Assembly: GCA_030151885.1 (NCBI GenBank)
Contig: JASLCG010000126.1
Span: 1 to 25,701 of the forward strand
Origin: Bacteroides sp.
Lineage (GTDB): Bacteria > Bacteroidota > Bacteroidia > Bacteroidales > Bacteroidaceae
DNA length: 25,701 bases
Direction of reading: 5' to 3'
The notes beneath the pieces were generated by a model that had not been told where the DNA came from, ran no database searches, and was given only the letters and a program-made list of their open reading frames with translations. Position numbers and translations under genes: made by a program. Numbering within the stretch: the stretch's first letter is position 1; each line of letters opens with the position of its first letter. Shown piece after piece: positions 9,734 through 16,552 of this stretch.

Positions 9734-9762
9734 TATATGTTGTAAGACATATATTTTTTTTT
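9734..9762 (+). terminator. AT-rich hairpin with T-run, possible terminator
   Basis: Arms TATATGT (9734-9740) and ACATATA (9747-9753) are perfectly complementary around a 6-nt loop and are followed by TTTTTTTTT. The stem is almost GC-free, so strength is doubtful. A second small hairpin (GGCAT/GTGCC, 9720-9731) precedes it, and a TATATTTG box lies at 9668-9675. Confidence 0.35.
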
Positions 9763-9792
9763 GGACTAAGGTTACGTTTTAAGTTATATTTG
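9760..9792 (+). promoter_or_regulatory. Consensus Bacteroidota promoter of a candidate small RNA
   Basis: TTTG at 9760-9763, a 21-nt spacer, then TATATTTG at 9785-9792. This matches the housekeeping sigma (RpoD/SigABfr) promoter form of this phylum in both boxes and in spacing. The predicted transcript starts at about 9794-9798, with no coding sequence before the terminator at 9852. Confidence 0.6.
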
Positions 9793-9793
9793 T

Positions 9794-9884
9794 ATTGTTA
9801 TCCTAAAACAATCTTTTTTACCTTAAAAGAACTAATACCTATTGAAAACTGAAAAAAGGGGCTTTGTGAAAAGCCCCTTTTTTT
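9794..9884 (+). ncRNA. Candidate small RNA of about 90 nt
   Basis: The interval is bounded by a consensus promoter and a strong rho-independent terminator and contains no ORF. The 5' end can fold into a hairpin with arms ATTGTT (9794-9799) and AACAAT (9807-9812). A single-stranded A/U-rich middle follows, then the terminator hairpin. I do not recognise an Rfam family in it. It could instead be a 5' leader of ribE ended by an attenuator, but ribE has its own -7 box downstream of the terminator, which favours an independent RNA. Boundaries are inferred, not measured. Confidence 0.45.
9852..9884 (+). terminator. Strong intrinsic terminator ahead of ribE
   Basis: Arms 9852-9865 (AAAAAAGGGGCTTT) and 9870-9883 are fully complementary around a GTGA loop, with a GGGGC core and a run of T at the 3' side. 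It lies far from the end of any plus-strand gene, so it probably ends the candidate small RNA. Confidence 0.8.
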
Positions 9885-9929
9885 GCACACCTATCTATTA
9901 AAAGCTTCTTATTTCTACCTTGTTTTCCT

Positions 9930-9937
9930 TATCTTTG
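9930..9937 (+). promoter_or_regulatory. -7 promoter element of ribE
   Basis: TATCTTTG matches TAnnTTTG exactly. Transcription would start near 9943, giving a leader of about 70 nt. No clear -33 TTTG lies at the standard distance. The leader holds a 15-codon mini-ORF (9956-10003) described among the findings. Confidence 0.45.
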
Positions 9938-10014
9938 TTATTAAATAAATTAATTATGAACGTGCTTGTCAGACAAAATTTGAATGAGTCTGTAAGTTTT
10001 TAAATTCTATTATT

Positions 10015-10620
10015 ATGTTTTCAGGAATTGTAGAAGAGACAGCAAAAGTTATTGCTATTGAAAAGGATAAAGAAAATGTTCATTTTACGTTAACTTGTTC
10101 CTTTGTAAATGAATTAAAGATTGATCAAAGTGTATCGCACAACGGTGTGTGTTTAACAGTAGTCGATATTAAAAATGATACTTATACTGTAACTGCGGTA
10201 TCAGAAACATTGCAACGTTCTAATTTAGGATTGTTCAAAGTAGGAGATAAAGTTAATGTAGAGCGTAGTATGCTTATGAATGGACGTTTAGATGGACATA
10301 TTGTTCAAGGACATGTCGATCAAACAGCTAAATGTATTGATATTAAAAATGCAGATGGAAGTTGGTATTTTACTTTTCAATATGACTTTAATAAGGAGAT
10401 GGCAAAAAGAGGTTACTTTACTGTTGACAAAGGCTCGGTTACTGTTAATGGTGTAAGCCTTACAGTTTGTAATCCTACAGAAAATACTTTCCAGGTAGCG
10501 ATAATCCCTTATACGTATGAATATACAAATTTCCATACTTTTGAAGTTGGATCTATAGTGAATTTAGAATTTGATATTATTGGAAAGTATATCTCTAGAA
10601 TGGCAGAATTGACAGCTTAA
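10015..10620 (+). CDS. ribE: Riboflavin synthase alpha chain
   Basis: Catalyses the dismutation of two 6,7-dimethyl-8-ribityllumazine molecules to riboflavin and a pyrimidinedione, the last step of riboflavin synthesis. The 201 residues form the two tandem lumazine-binding domains usual for the family (about 1-97 and 98-190). The start MFSGIVEE is diagnostic, and NGVCLTVV (domain 1) and NGVSLTVC (domain 2) are the paired ligand-binding segments. The inter-domain segment GHIVQGHVD is also conserved. A nitroreductase gene follows after 40 nt on the same strand; nitroreductases use FMN, so the pairing is sensible. The symbol ribE is used for this enzyme in most bacteria; E. coli calls it ribC. 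Confidence 0.97.
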   Translation: MFSGIVEETAKVIAIEKDKENVHFTLTCSFVNELKIDQSVSHNGVCLTVVDIKNDTYTVTAVSETLQRSNLGLFKVGDKVNVERSMLMNGRLDGHIVQGHVDQTAKCIDIKNADGSWYFTFQYDFNKEMAKRGYFTVDKGSVTVNGVSLTVCNPTENTFQVAIIPYTYEYTNFHTFEVGSIVNLEFDIIGKYISRMAELTA

Positions 10621-10660
10621 AATGCTCTATTCTGTTTTTAACAAATGAAGGTTTTAAATT

Positions 10661-11200
10661 ATGGAATTTTTAGAATTGGTAGGGTCAAGGCAGAGTGATC
10701 GGAAATTTGATCACAATAGACCTGTCGAGGCAGAAAAGTTAAATTATATCTTAAACGCAGCCAGGTTGGCTCCGTCTGCTTGTAATGCTCAGCCATGGCA
10801 TATTGTTGTGGTAAATGAACCTGAGTTAGCTTTGAAAATGGGTGAAGCCGCTGCTAGTTTAGGAATGAATAAATTTGCCAAAGACGCACCAATCCATTTG
10901 TTAGTAATAGAGGAGTCTGCAAATATAACTTCCATGTTAGGTACCAAAATTAAAGGAAAGTATTTCCCCTTAATGGATATTGGCATTCTAGCTTCACATA
11001 TAGCTTTGGCTGCAGAAAGCTTAGGTCTGGGTTCTTGTATTCTTGGATGGTTCGATGAAACTAAAATAAAGTCTCTATTGGCTATTCCAAAAAAGAAAAG
11101 AGTCTTGCTAGATATTGTAATAGGTTACTCTATGTCTAGTAAGCGAGAAAAGAAGCGTAAAAGCGTAGATAAAATGGTAAGTTATAATAGGTATAAATAA
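10661..11200 (+). CDS. Nitroreductase family protein (FMN-dependent)
   Basis: Flavoprotein of the nitroreductase superfamily, 179 residues, the short form common in anaerobes. The FMN phosphate-binding start RQSDRKFDHNRPV is at about 10-22 and LAPSACNAQPWHIVVVNEP at about 36-54, with the conserved Pro-Ser and Gln-Pro-Trp. The C-terminal half has DIGILASHIALAAESLGLGS near 106-125, the family's hydrophobic core and second flavin-contact helix, and VIGYS near the end. Members reduce nitro compounds, quinones or enones with NAD(P)H; the natural substrate cannot be told. The C-terminus is unusually lysine/arginine-rich (REKKRKSVDK). It follows ribE and ends before a strong terminator. Confidence 0.92.
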   Translation: MEFLELVGSRQSDRKFDHNRPVEAEKLNYILNAARLAPSACNAQPWHIVVVNEPELALKMGEAAASLGMNKFAKDAPIHLLVIEESANITSMLGTKIKGKYFPLMDIGILASHIALAAESLGLGSCILGWFDETKIKSLLAIPKKKRVLLDIVIGYSMSSKREKKRKSVDKMVSYNRYK

Positions 11201-11223
11201 GATATTATAAATAAAACATTGAT

Positions 11224-11255
11224 AAGCCCAAACATTTAGGTGTTTGGGCTTGTTT
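11224..11255 (+). terminator. Terminator of the ribE-nitroreductase unit
   Basis: Perfect 11-bp stem (AAGCCCAAACA at 11224-11234, TGTTTGGGCTT at 11241-11251) with loop TTTAGG, followed by GTTTAATT. Confidence 0.88.
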
Positions 11256-11549
11256 AATTATAAGAATAGATAAAATGATTATTTTGTAACATTTTGTTAC
11301 ATCAATGTAATGAAAAGAGATACTATTGTTGTAAAATGTTCTTTAATCTGCCCCCTATAACCACCCAAAAACTATCAAAAAAGGGGTAAAAACTGTTATT
11401 TGATAGAAACTACCTTCTAAAATGTTTGTATTTCAGTCTTCGTAATTGATTAAACTTTCTATTTTTGAATTGAGCGACGGAGGAATATCGATAAGTTCCT
11501 AAATCGTAAAAGACACAACAAGTTATTATAATTTAAAAATTAGCGAAGT
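11252..11549. other. Long upstream region of the ECF sigma factor gene
   Basis: About 300 bp without a gene. It holds a dyad TGTAAC-N5-GTTACA (11285-11301), a perfect 8-bp inverted repeat CTATCAAA/TTTGATAG (11372-11379 and 11399-11406, 19-nt loop), a -7-like box and a small hairpin AGGAA/TTCCT (about 11482-11501). Its length and dyads suggest regulated expression of the sigma factor, but no regulator can be named. Confidence 0.5.
11460..11467 (+). promoter_or_regulatory. Possible -7 element of the sigma factor gene
   Basis: TATTTTTG matches TAnnTTTG and would give a leader of about 75 nt. A TTTG exists at 11425-11428, but the 31-nt spacing is too long for the standard promoter, so this is a weak call. 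Confidence 0.3.
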
Positions 11550-12053
11550 ATGAAAAGTTTAAGTTTTAGAAAAGAATTAATAGGATCACAAGAAGAATTA
11601 CTACGCTTTGCTTATAAATTGACTTCAGACCGTGAAGAAGCTCAAGACCTATTACAAGAGACATCATTGAAAGCGTTAGATAATGAAGATAAATATATAC
11701 CTAATACTAACTTTAGAGGTTGGATATATACTATAATGCGTAATATATTTATCAATAACTATAGAAAAGTAGTTCGTGAACAAACTTTTGTTGACAAAAC
11801 AGATAATCTGTATCACTTAAATTTACCTCAAGATTCAGGGTTAGATAGTGCTAGCGGAGCATACGATTTAAAGCAAATGCATAAAATTGTAAATGCATTA
11901 CCAGATGAATATAAAGTACCTTTTACAATGCATGTATCAGGATTTAAATATAGAGAAATTGCTGATAAGTTAGATTTGCCATTAGGTACAGTAAAGAGTA
12001 GAATATTCTTTACAAGACAAAAACTACAAGAAGATTTAAAAGATTTCGTTTAA
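11550..12053 (+). CDS. ECF-type RNA polymerase sigma factor
   Basis: Alternative sigma factor, 167 residues, with the two-domain ECF layout. Sigma70 region 2 spans about 12-76 (LLRFAYKLTSDREEAQDLLQ, LDNEDKYIPNTNFRGWIYTI, with the core-binding D-L-L-Q-E-T). Region 4 spans about 108-162 (VNALPDEYKVPFTMHVSGFK, YREIADKLDLPLGTVKSRIF), where the last segment is the helix-turn-helix that reads the -35 box. The linker between the regions is short and there is no extra domain. No anti-sigma factor or FecR gene is adjacent, which sets it apart from the SusCD/FecIR-linked ECF factors of Bacteroidota. It is a single-gene unit with its own terminator. Confidence 0.94.
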   Translation: MKSLSFRKELIGSQEELLRFAYKLTSDREEAQDLLQETSLKALDNEDKYIPNTNFRGWIYTIMRNIFINNYRKVVREQTFVDKTDNLYHLNLPQDSGLDSASGAYDLKQMHKIVNALPDEYKVPFTMHVSGFKYREIADKLDLPLGTVKSRIFFTRQKLQEDLKDFV

Positions 12054-12078
12054 GAAGAAATTGAACTATAAAAAGATT

Positions 12079-12111
12079 AGGACAGCTCATTATTATGGGT
12101 TGTCCTTTTTT
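12079..12111 (+). terminator. Terminator of the ECF sigma factor gene
   Basis: A 12-bp stem (12079-12090 with 12095-12106, two G-U wobbles, loop TATT) starting AGGACAGCTCAT and followed directly by a run of T. Confidence 0.85.
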
Positions 12112-12189
12112 TATAAGTGTCTGTAAATAAGCTCGTGAAATAATTAGATAAAAATATCTCTATTTACTTTTTTTTTAATAATATAAGAC

Positions 12190-12197
12190 TATATTTG
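12190..12197 (+). promoter_or_regulatory. -7 promoter element of the carboxyltransferase gene
   Basis: TATATTTG, full consensus, 44 nt upstream of the ATG. A T-rich stretch at about 12166-12176 lies at the -33 position but is not an exact TTTG. Confidence 0.45.
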
Positions 12198-12241
12198 TTA
12201 AATACGATAGAACCTTAAGTCATTCAAAAAAATATCTATCT

Positions 12242-14014
12242 ATGAAAAAGGAAATCAAATTTAGTCTTGTTTACCGAGATATGTGGCAGTCGTCCGGTAA
12301 ATATCAACCTCGTAAAGATCAGCTAGAACGAATTGCTCCATTAATTATTGATATGGGCTGTTTTAGTAGAGTAGAAACTAATGGTGGTGCATTTGAACAA
12401 GTAAACCTGTTGTATGGAGAAAATCCTAATCATGCTGTTCGTGCATTTACAAAACCCTTTAACGATGCAGGCATAAAAACACATATGCTAGATCGTGGCT
12501 TAAATGGGTTACGAATGTTTCCAGTACCAGCAGACGTACGCAAATTAATGTACAAAGTAAAACATGCTCAAGGAGTGGATATAACACGTATATTTTGCGG
12601 ATTAAACGATGTGCGTAATATTATACCATCTATTAAATATGCTCTAGATGCAGGTATGACACCACAAGGAACATTATGTATAACACATTCTCCAGTTCAT
12701 ACAGTAGAGTATTATTTTGATATTGCTAAACAGTTAATCGAAGCAGGAGCTCCAGAGATTTGTTTGAAAGATATGGCTGGAATTGGGCGTCCAGGTATGC
12801 TAGGACGATTAACAAAGGCTATTAAAAAAGACTTCCCTAACGTTATTATTCAGTACCATGGACATACAGGTCCTGGGCTATCTATGGCATCAATACTAGA
12901 AGTTTGTGAAAATGGAGCCGATATAATAGATTGCGCTATTGAACCTATGGCATGGGGAAAGGTGCATCCAGATGTCATCTCTGTACAAGCGATGTTAAAA
13001 GATAAAGGTTTTAAAGTGCCAGAAGTAAATATGAAGGCCTATATGAAGGCACGTGCTATGACTCAAGAGTTTATAGACGATTTTCTAGGTTACTTTATGG
13101 ATCCTAGTAATAAAATTATGTCATCACTCTTGTTAACTTGTGGTTTGCCTGGAGGTATGATGGGATCTATGATGGCCGATTTGAAAGGTGTGCATTCAGG
13201 TATTAACTTGATCTTAAAAAATCAAGGCAAAGAACAGTTATCTATTGACGATTTACTACTAATGCTATTTGAAGAAGTGCAATATATATGGCCGAAAGTA
13301 GGGTATCCTCCACTGGTAACTCCTTTTAGTCAATATGTTAAGAATATAGCACTAATGAATATCTTAGCTCAAGTAAAAGGTGAAGAGCGTTGGTCTATGA
13401 TTGATAAACATGCTTGGGGAATGATTCTAGGAGAAACAGGAAAACTACCTGGTAAGCTTGACCAAGAGTTAGTAGATTTAGCTAAGAAAAATGACTATGA
13501 ATTTACAGATAAAAACCCACAAGAAAACTATCCTGACGAATTAGATAAATATCGTCAAGAAATGAAAGAAAATGGGTGGGAAATAGGCCCCGATGAAGAA
13601 GAATTATTTGAGTTTGCGATGCATGATAGGCAATATCGTGATTATAAATCGGGTGTTGCTAAAGAACGATTCTATACAGATTTACAAAAAGCTAAAGATA
13701 GCTCTTTAGCTGGTCAAGGTGTTTCTGTTGATGATATTTTGAAACTTAAAAGGGCTAAATATGATGCCATACAGTCAGATGTGAAGGGGCAAGTAATCTG
13801 GGAAATAGATGTTGATGGTCCATCTCATTCACCTGTTGTTGGACAGCACTTTAAAGCAGGAGATTTATTCTGTTATATTACAACTTCTTGGGGAGAACAT
13901 AAGCCAATTAAGGCTAACTTTACAGGTAAGGTTGTGGAGATTCTAGCAGAACAGGGTAGTAGAGTGAACGGTGGAGATATTTTAGCTTTTATTGAACGAG
14001 ATAAAGAGGCATAG
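12242..14014 (+). CDS. Pyruvate carboxylase subunit B / oxaloacetate decarboxylase alpha-like protein with degenerate biotinyl domain
   Basis: A 590-residue protein of the HMGL-like/PYC-OADA carboxyltransferase family, which moves a carboxyl group between carboxybiotin and pyruvate/oxaloacetate. The TIM-barrel start LVYRDMWQSS (9-18) corresponds to the family's TLRDAHQS. Lys176 in CLKDMAG is the usual carbamylated, metal-binding lysine, and HGH at 206-208 fits the metal-binding HxH. PPLVTPFSQYV (356-366) is the conserved post-barrel segment. The C-terminal about 75 residues form a biotinyl/lipoyl-type fold (GQVIWEIDVD to VNGGDILAFIE). The hairpin that should carry Ala-Met-Lys reads YITTSWGEHKPI (545-556), so the biotin-accepting lysine is not where expected. 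Activity as a biotin enzyme is therefore doubtful, or the biotin carrier is a separate protein. It is a single-gene unit. Confidence 0.85.
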   Translation: MKKEIKFSLVYRDMWQSSGKYQPRKDQLERIAPLIIDMGCFSRVETNGGAFEQVNLLYGENPNHAVRAFTKPFNDAGIKTHMLDRGLNGLRMFPVPADVRKLMYKVKHAQGVDITRIFCGLNDVRNIIPSIKYALDAGMTPQGTLCITHSPVHTVEYYFDIAKQLIEAGAPEICLKDMAGIGRPGMLGRLTKAIKKDFPNVIIQYHGHTGPGLSMASILEVCENGADIIDCAIEPMAWGKVHPDVISVQAMLKDKGFKVPEVNMKAYMKARAMTQEFIDDFLGYFMDPSNKIMSSLLLTCGLPGGMMGSMMADLKGVHSGINLILKNQGKEQLSIDDLLLMLFEEVQYIWPKVGYPPLVTPFSQYVKNIALMNILAQVKGEERWSMIDKHAWGMILGETGKLPGKLDQELVDLAKKNDYEFTDKNPQENYPDELDKYRQEMKENGWEIGPDEEELFEFAMHDRQYRDYKSGVAKERFYTDLQKAKDSSLAGQGVSVDDILKLKRAKYDAIQSDVKGQVIWEIDVDGPSHSPVVGQHFKAGDLFCYITTSWGEHKPIKANFTGKVVEILAEQGSRVNGGDILAFIERDKEA

Positions 14015-14125
14015 TTGCAAATATTTATGTGGAAAGAGGGGTAGTCTATAATTTTATTTTAGAATGTCCCTCTTTTCTTTTACTGTCAGCACTAATATTC
14101 TCCTCCCTCATTGAGGAATTGTTTG

Positions 14126-14206
14126 TATGTTGCCGATAAGCTTCTAGTCTCTCGCCGATGAACCTCAAGTATGTCGGCAATGTAGCATTGGTATATCGGC
14201 AATGTA
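14126..14206. repeat. Cluster of short TCGGC/GCCGA repeats
   Basis: Two direct copies of TCGGCAATGTA (within 14172-14184 and 14194-14206), an inverted relative TATGTTGCCGATA (14126-14138) and a partial inverted copy CGCCGATG (14153-14160) fall within about 80 bp between the carboxyltransferase gene and the ompA terminator. The inverted and direct copies can pair with one another. I cannot tell whether this is a dispersed repeat of the genome or a local structure. Confidence 0.5.
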
Positions 14207-14244
14207 TTTATCCTCGGACTTAGTAAAGCTATACTTTATGTTAT

Positions 14245-14280
14245 AAAAAAAGACCGATTACCATATGTAATCGGTCTTTA
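14245..14280 (-). terminator. Terminator of the OmpA-like gene
   Basis: A perfect 13-bp stem (AAAGACCGATTAC at 14249-14261, complement 14267-14279) with loop CATAT. On the minus strand it is followed by a T-run (A-run at 14245-14251 of the plus strand). It may also stop plus-strand transcription. Confidence 0.88.
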
Positions 14281-14300
14281 AAATTATATATAGCTATATA

Positions 14301-14978
14301 TTAGTAATTAGCTCTTTCAGCTTCTTGAATCATTTTAGTACTTGCATACATATATACGTCTACAGCACGGTTTTGTGCAGGAAGTAATGCTTCATCATAT
14401 TGAGAATAACCTACACCTTCAACGTATTGGAACTGTGCAGGATGTACACCACATTGTAATAAGTATGCTTTAACAGCTTGTGCACGGCGATTTGATACAG
14501 TCATATTAGCATCATAGCTACCTACTTTATCAGTTTTACCAATTATAGCGATATCTGTATTTGGATCTTCTTTTAAAATATTAGCAAATTTGGCTAGAGC
14601 ACTTTTAGATGCAGAACTCAATGTAGAAGAGTTAAACTCAAATAATATACCCGATTCGAATGTAACTTTAACAGCTGCAAGTCCATTAGCATCAGTTACT
14701 TTTTCTACTTGTGCTCCTTCAATAGCAGCCGCTTGAGCAGCTTTTTTATCCATTTTTTTACCGATAACAGCACCTGTACCAGCACCTACTGCACCACCAA
14801 CAGATGCACCAATAAGGGCTCCTTTGCCACCGCCAAATATACCACCTACAATAGCACCTAGTGCAGCGCCACCACCAGCACCAATACCAGCACCTTTACC
14901 AGTATTACTTGTTGTAGCACAGCTACCAAATAATACTACAATACTTAATAATAATGCTAAAACTTTAAAATTTTTCAT
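14301..14978 (-). CDS. OmpA family lipoprotein with glycine-zipper segment
   Basis: Envelope lipoprotein of 225 residues expected to bind peptidoglycan. A signal peptide ends in the lipobox LFGSC, with the lipidated cysteine at residue 20. Residues about 28-75 form a glycine-zipper (GAGIGAGGGAALGAIVGG, then GAVGAGTGAVIGKKMDKK), a hydrophobic Gly-rich pair of helices found in many surface lipoproteins. The C-terminal OmpA-like domain, about 105-215, shows FESGILFEFNSSTLSSASKS, IIGKTDKVGSYDANMTVSNR, RAQAVKAYL and the closing NRAVDVYMY. The second of these carries the Asp and Arg that hold the meso-DAP peptide in OmpA/Pal proteins. It has its own consensus promoter, which overlaps the end of the MATE gene, and a strong terminator. 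Confidence 0.95.
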   Translation of the reverse strand: MKNFKVLALLLSIVVLFGSCATTSNTGKGAGIGAGGGAALGAIVGGIFGGGKGALIGASVGGAVGAGTGAVIGKKMDKKAAQAAAIEGAQVEKVTDANGLAAVKVTFESGILFEFNSSTLSSASKSALAKFANILKEDPNTDIAIIGKTDKVGSYDANMTVSNRRAQAVKAYLLQCGVHPAQFQYVEGVGYSQYDEALLPAQNRAVDVYMYASTKMIQEAERANY

Positions 14979-15051
14979 AATCGTTCTTTTTATTTTAAAT
15001 CTATGTCTTGTTTCCTAAGCTATAACAGCCGATAGATATTATTTGTTTATT

Positions 15052-15082
15052 CAAATATAGAGTATATTTAGGATATTTCAAT
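15052..15082 (-). promoter_or_regulatory. Promoter of the OmpA-like lipoprotein gene
   Basis: On the minus strand: ATTG at 15082-15079, a 19-nt spacer, TATATTTG at 15059-15052. The -7 box is a perfect match and the -33 box matches three of four positions. It overlaps the last codons of the MATE gene and gives a leader of about 65 nt. Confidence 0.6.
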
Positions 15083-16481
15083 TACTATTAAAGGAATAAC
15101 CTATACTTTTTTCGTTCAATATTTTCTTTCTAATAGCTAAGAACCAGAGTGTTAAGAATGTACCTTTACAGATACTAGTTAAGCTAACTGCCCACCAAAT
15201 ACCAGAAACTCCTAGAGATATGCTTAATACAGCCCATGTACCAGTTAATATTAATGCAATAGGTATACGCGAGTAGTTAAAGAAAATACTAATAATTGCA
15301 GGTGGGGTAGTTCTACCAATACCGTAGAATACTCCTTGGCTAGTAATTTCTAACATCATAAAGATTTGTGACAATCCAGATATCTTTAAATATAGGCCTC
15401 CTGCTTGGAATGCATTAGGCTCATGAGGTACAAATAAAGAGAAAACTTCATTACCAAAGAAGACAAACAAACAGGTAGTACATAGCCCAAATACTAATGA
15501 CATTTTTAAGGTAATATACCAGGCTTTCATAACACGGTCAAATTGTCTAGCTGCGTAATTTTGTGCAATAAAAGTTCCTAATGCAGTAGAAAAACCCTGA
15601 GCAGTATTCCAAGTAATTCCTTCTATAAGTGCACCTGTTGTTAAAGTCATTACACCAATATAACCTCCATGATCTGATGCTAAGCGCGATAGAAAGAGAT
15701 TAACAAAAGCAAATAAAATATTAAAAATAGCAACAGGAGATCCTAACTTAAGAATTCGTTGAGCATATTTTTTTTCTAGTTGACAAATAAATGCAAAACC
15801 ATTCAATATTTTATTTTTTATCTTCATGTTATATATGAAGATAAGCACTACGATTACCTGAGAAATAACAGTAGCATATCCTGCACCATCTGTTCCTAAT
15901 TTAAATGTAAATATGAATAAAGGGTCTAGTACCATATTTAGTAATAGCCCCATACCACTAATGTAGAACGGAATATTACTCCTACCCACAGCATTGTACA
16001 TTCCAGTAAATGTTGCTGCTAAAAATATAAAAGGAAACCCAAAAGTAATGATTCTTAAGTAGCTAGCTGCATTATAGCTAATTTCGCCATCTGTTATACC
16101 TGCACCATCTAATTGGAAAAAACCAACCAGCTGTTTTGAGAATATAAAAAATCCGATGGCCCATATTAAGGAGATTATTAACGAAATGGTAGAGTTATGA
16201 GATGCAAACTTTTTAGCATCATTAAAGTTATCTGCTCCGACCGCTTGAGCAATACTAACTTCCGAACCAATTTTACCTAATAAAGACAGAGCTGTTGTCA
16301 TCCATACAAATATGCCGACAGACCCAACTACTGTAGCAGATTGACTGCCCAATCTTCCTACCCATGCCATATCAGTTAAACTGTAAGCCATTTGGATAAA
16401 AGACGTTGCCATAATTGGGATTGCTAACTTAAAAAGCTGCTTTTTTATAGGTCCTTTGGTAAGATTTATTGTTCCTTCCAT
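15078..16481 (-). CDS. MATE family efflux transporter
   Basis: Multidrug and toxin extrusion transporter of the inner membrane, driven by a Na+ or H+ gradient. The 467 residues give about 12 hydrophobic helices arranged as two related halves. The N-terminal KGPIKKQLFKLAIPIMATSF and the first-loop segment SLTDMAWVGRLGSQSATVVG are typical of the NorM/DinF-like MatE domain. The matching second-half region is KLGSPVAIFNILFAFVNLFL, followed by AQGFSTALGTFIAQNYAARQ. Substrates cannot be predicted. The gene has a perfect consensus promoter about 215 nt upstream, with a terminator-like hairpin between promoter and start codon, so expression is probably controlled by attenuation. No terminator is seen at its end; transcription may run into the OmpA gene. 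Confidence 0.95.
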   Translation of the reverse strand: MEGTINLTKGPIKKQLFKLAIPIMATSFIQMAYSLTDMAWVGRLGSQSATVVGSVGIFVWMTTALSLLGKIGSEVSIAQAVGADNFNDAKKFASHNSTISLIISLIWAIGFFIFSKQLVGFFQLDGAGITDGEISYNAASYLRIITFGFPFIFLAATFTGMYNAVGRSNIPFYISGMGLLLNMVLDPLFIFTFKLGTDGAGYATVISQVIVVLIFIYNMKIKNKILNGFAFICQLEKKYAQRILKLGSPVAIFNILFAFVNLFLSRLASDHGGYIGVMTLTTGALIEGITWNTAQGFSTALGTFIAQNYAARQFDRVMKAWYITLKMSLVFGLCTTCLFVFFGNEVFSLFVPHEPNAFQAGGLYLKISGLSQIFMMLEITSQGVFYGIGRTTPPAIISIFFNYSRIPIALILTGTWAVLSISLGVSGIWWAVSLTSICKGTFLTLWFLAIRKKILNEKSIGYSFNSN

Positions 16482-16513
16482 TATATTAATTTCTTAACGT
16501 TATTTTACTCAAC

Positions 16514-16552
16514 TAAAAAAATCCCCGACAATCTAAGATTACCGAGGACTTT
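16514..16552 (-). terminator. Intrinsic terminator in the MATE leader
   Basis: On the minus strand a stem of about 11-13 bp, with some G-U pairs (AGTCCTCGGTAATC pairing with GATTGTCGGGGATT), is closed by a TTA loop and followed by TTTTTTT at 16520-16514. It ends about 33 nt before the MATE start codon and lies downstream of a consensus promoter, so it would cut transcription within the leader. Confidence 0.7.

Larger units (their letters stand above)
9362..10014. other. 653-bp gap between divergent glnS and ribE
   Basis: No protein gene of convincing length is seen on either strand. It holds a possible glnS -7 element (9377-9384, minus strand TACTTTTG), an AT-rich hairpin followed by nine T residues (9734-9762), a consensus promoter with a following strong terminator that together suggest a small RNA (9760-9884), and the ribE -7 element at 9930-9937. 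No FMN-riboswitch consensus is present upstream of ribE. Confidence 0.7.

Noticed and set aside
9938..10014. FMN riboswitch before ribE
   Set aside because: None of the conserved RFN-element strings is present in the leader, which is also too short.
14824..15018. Proline- and alanine-rich plus-strand frame opposite the OmpA-like gene
   Set aside because: It is the antisense reading of the glycine-zipper codons, which produces Pro/Ala strings; no independent support.
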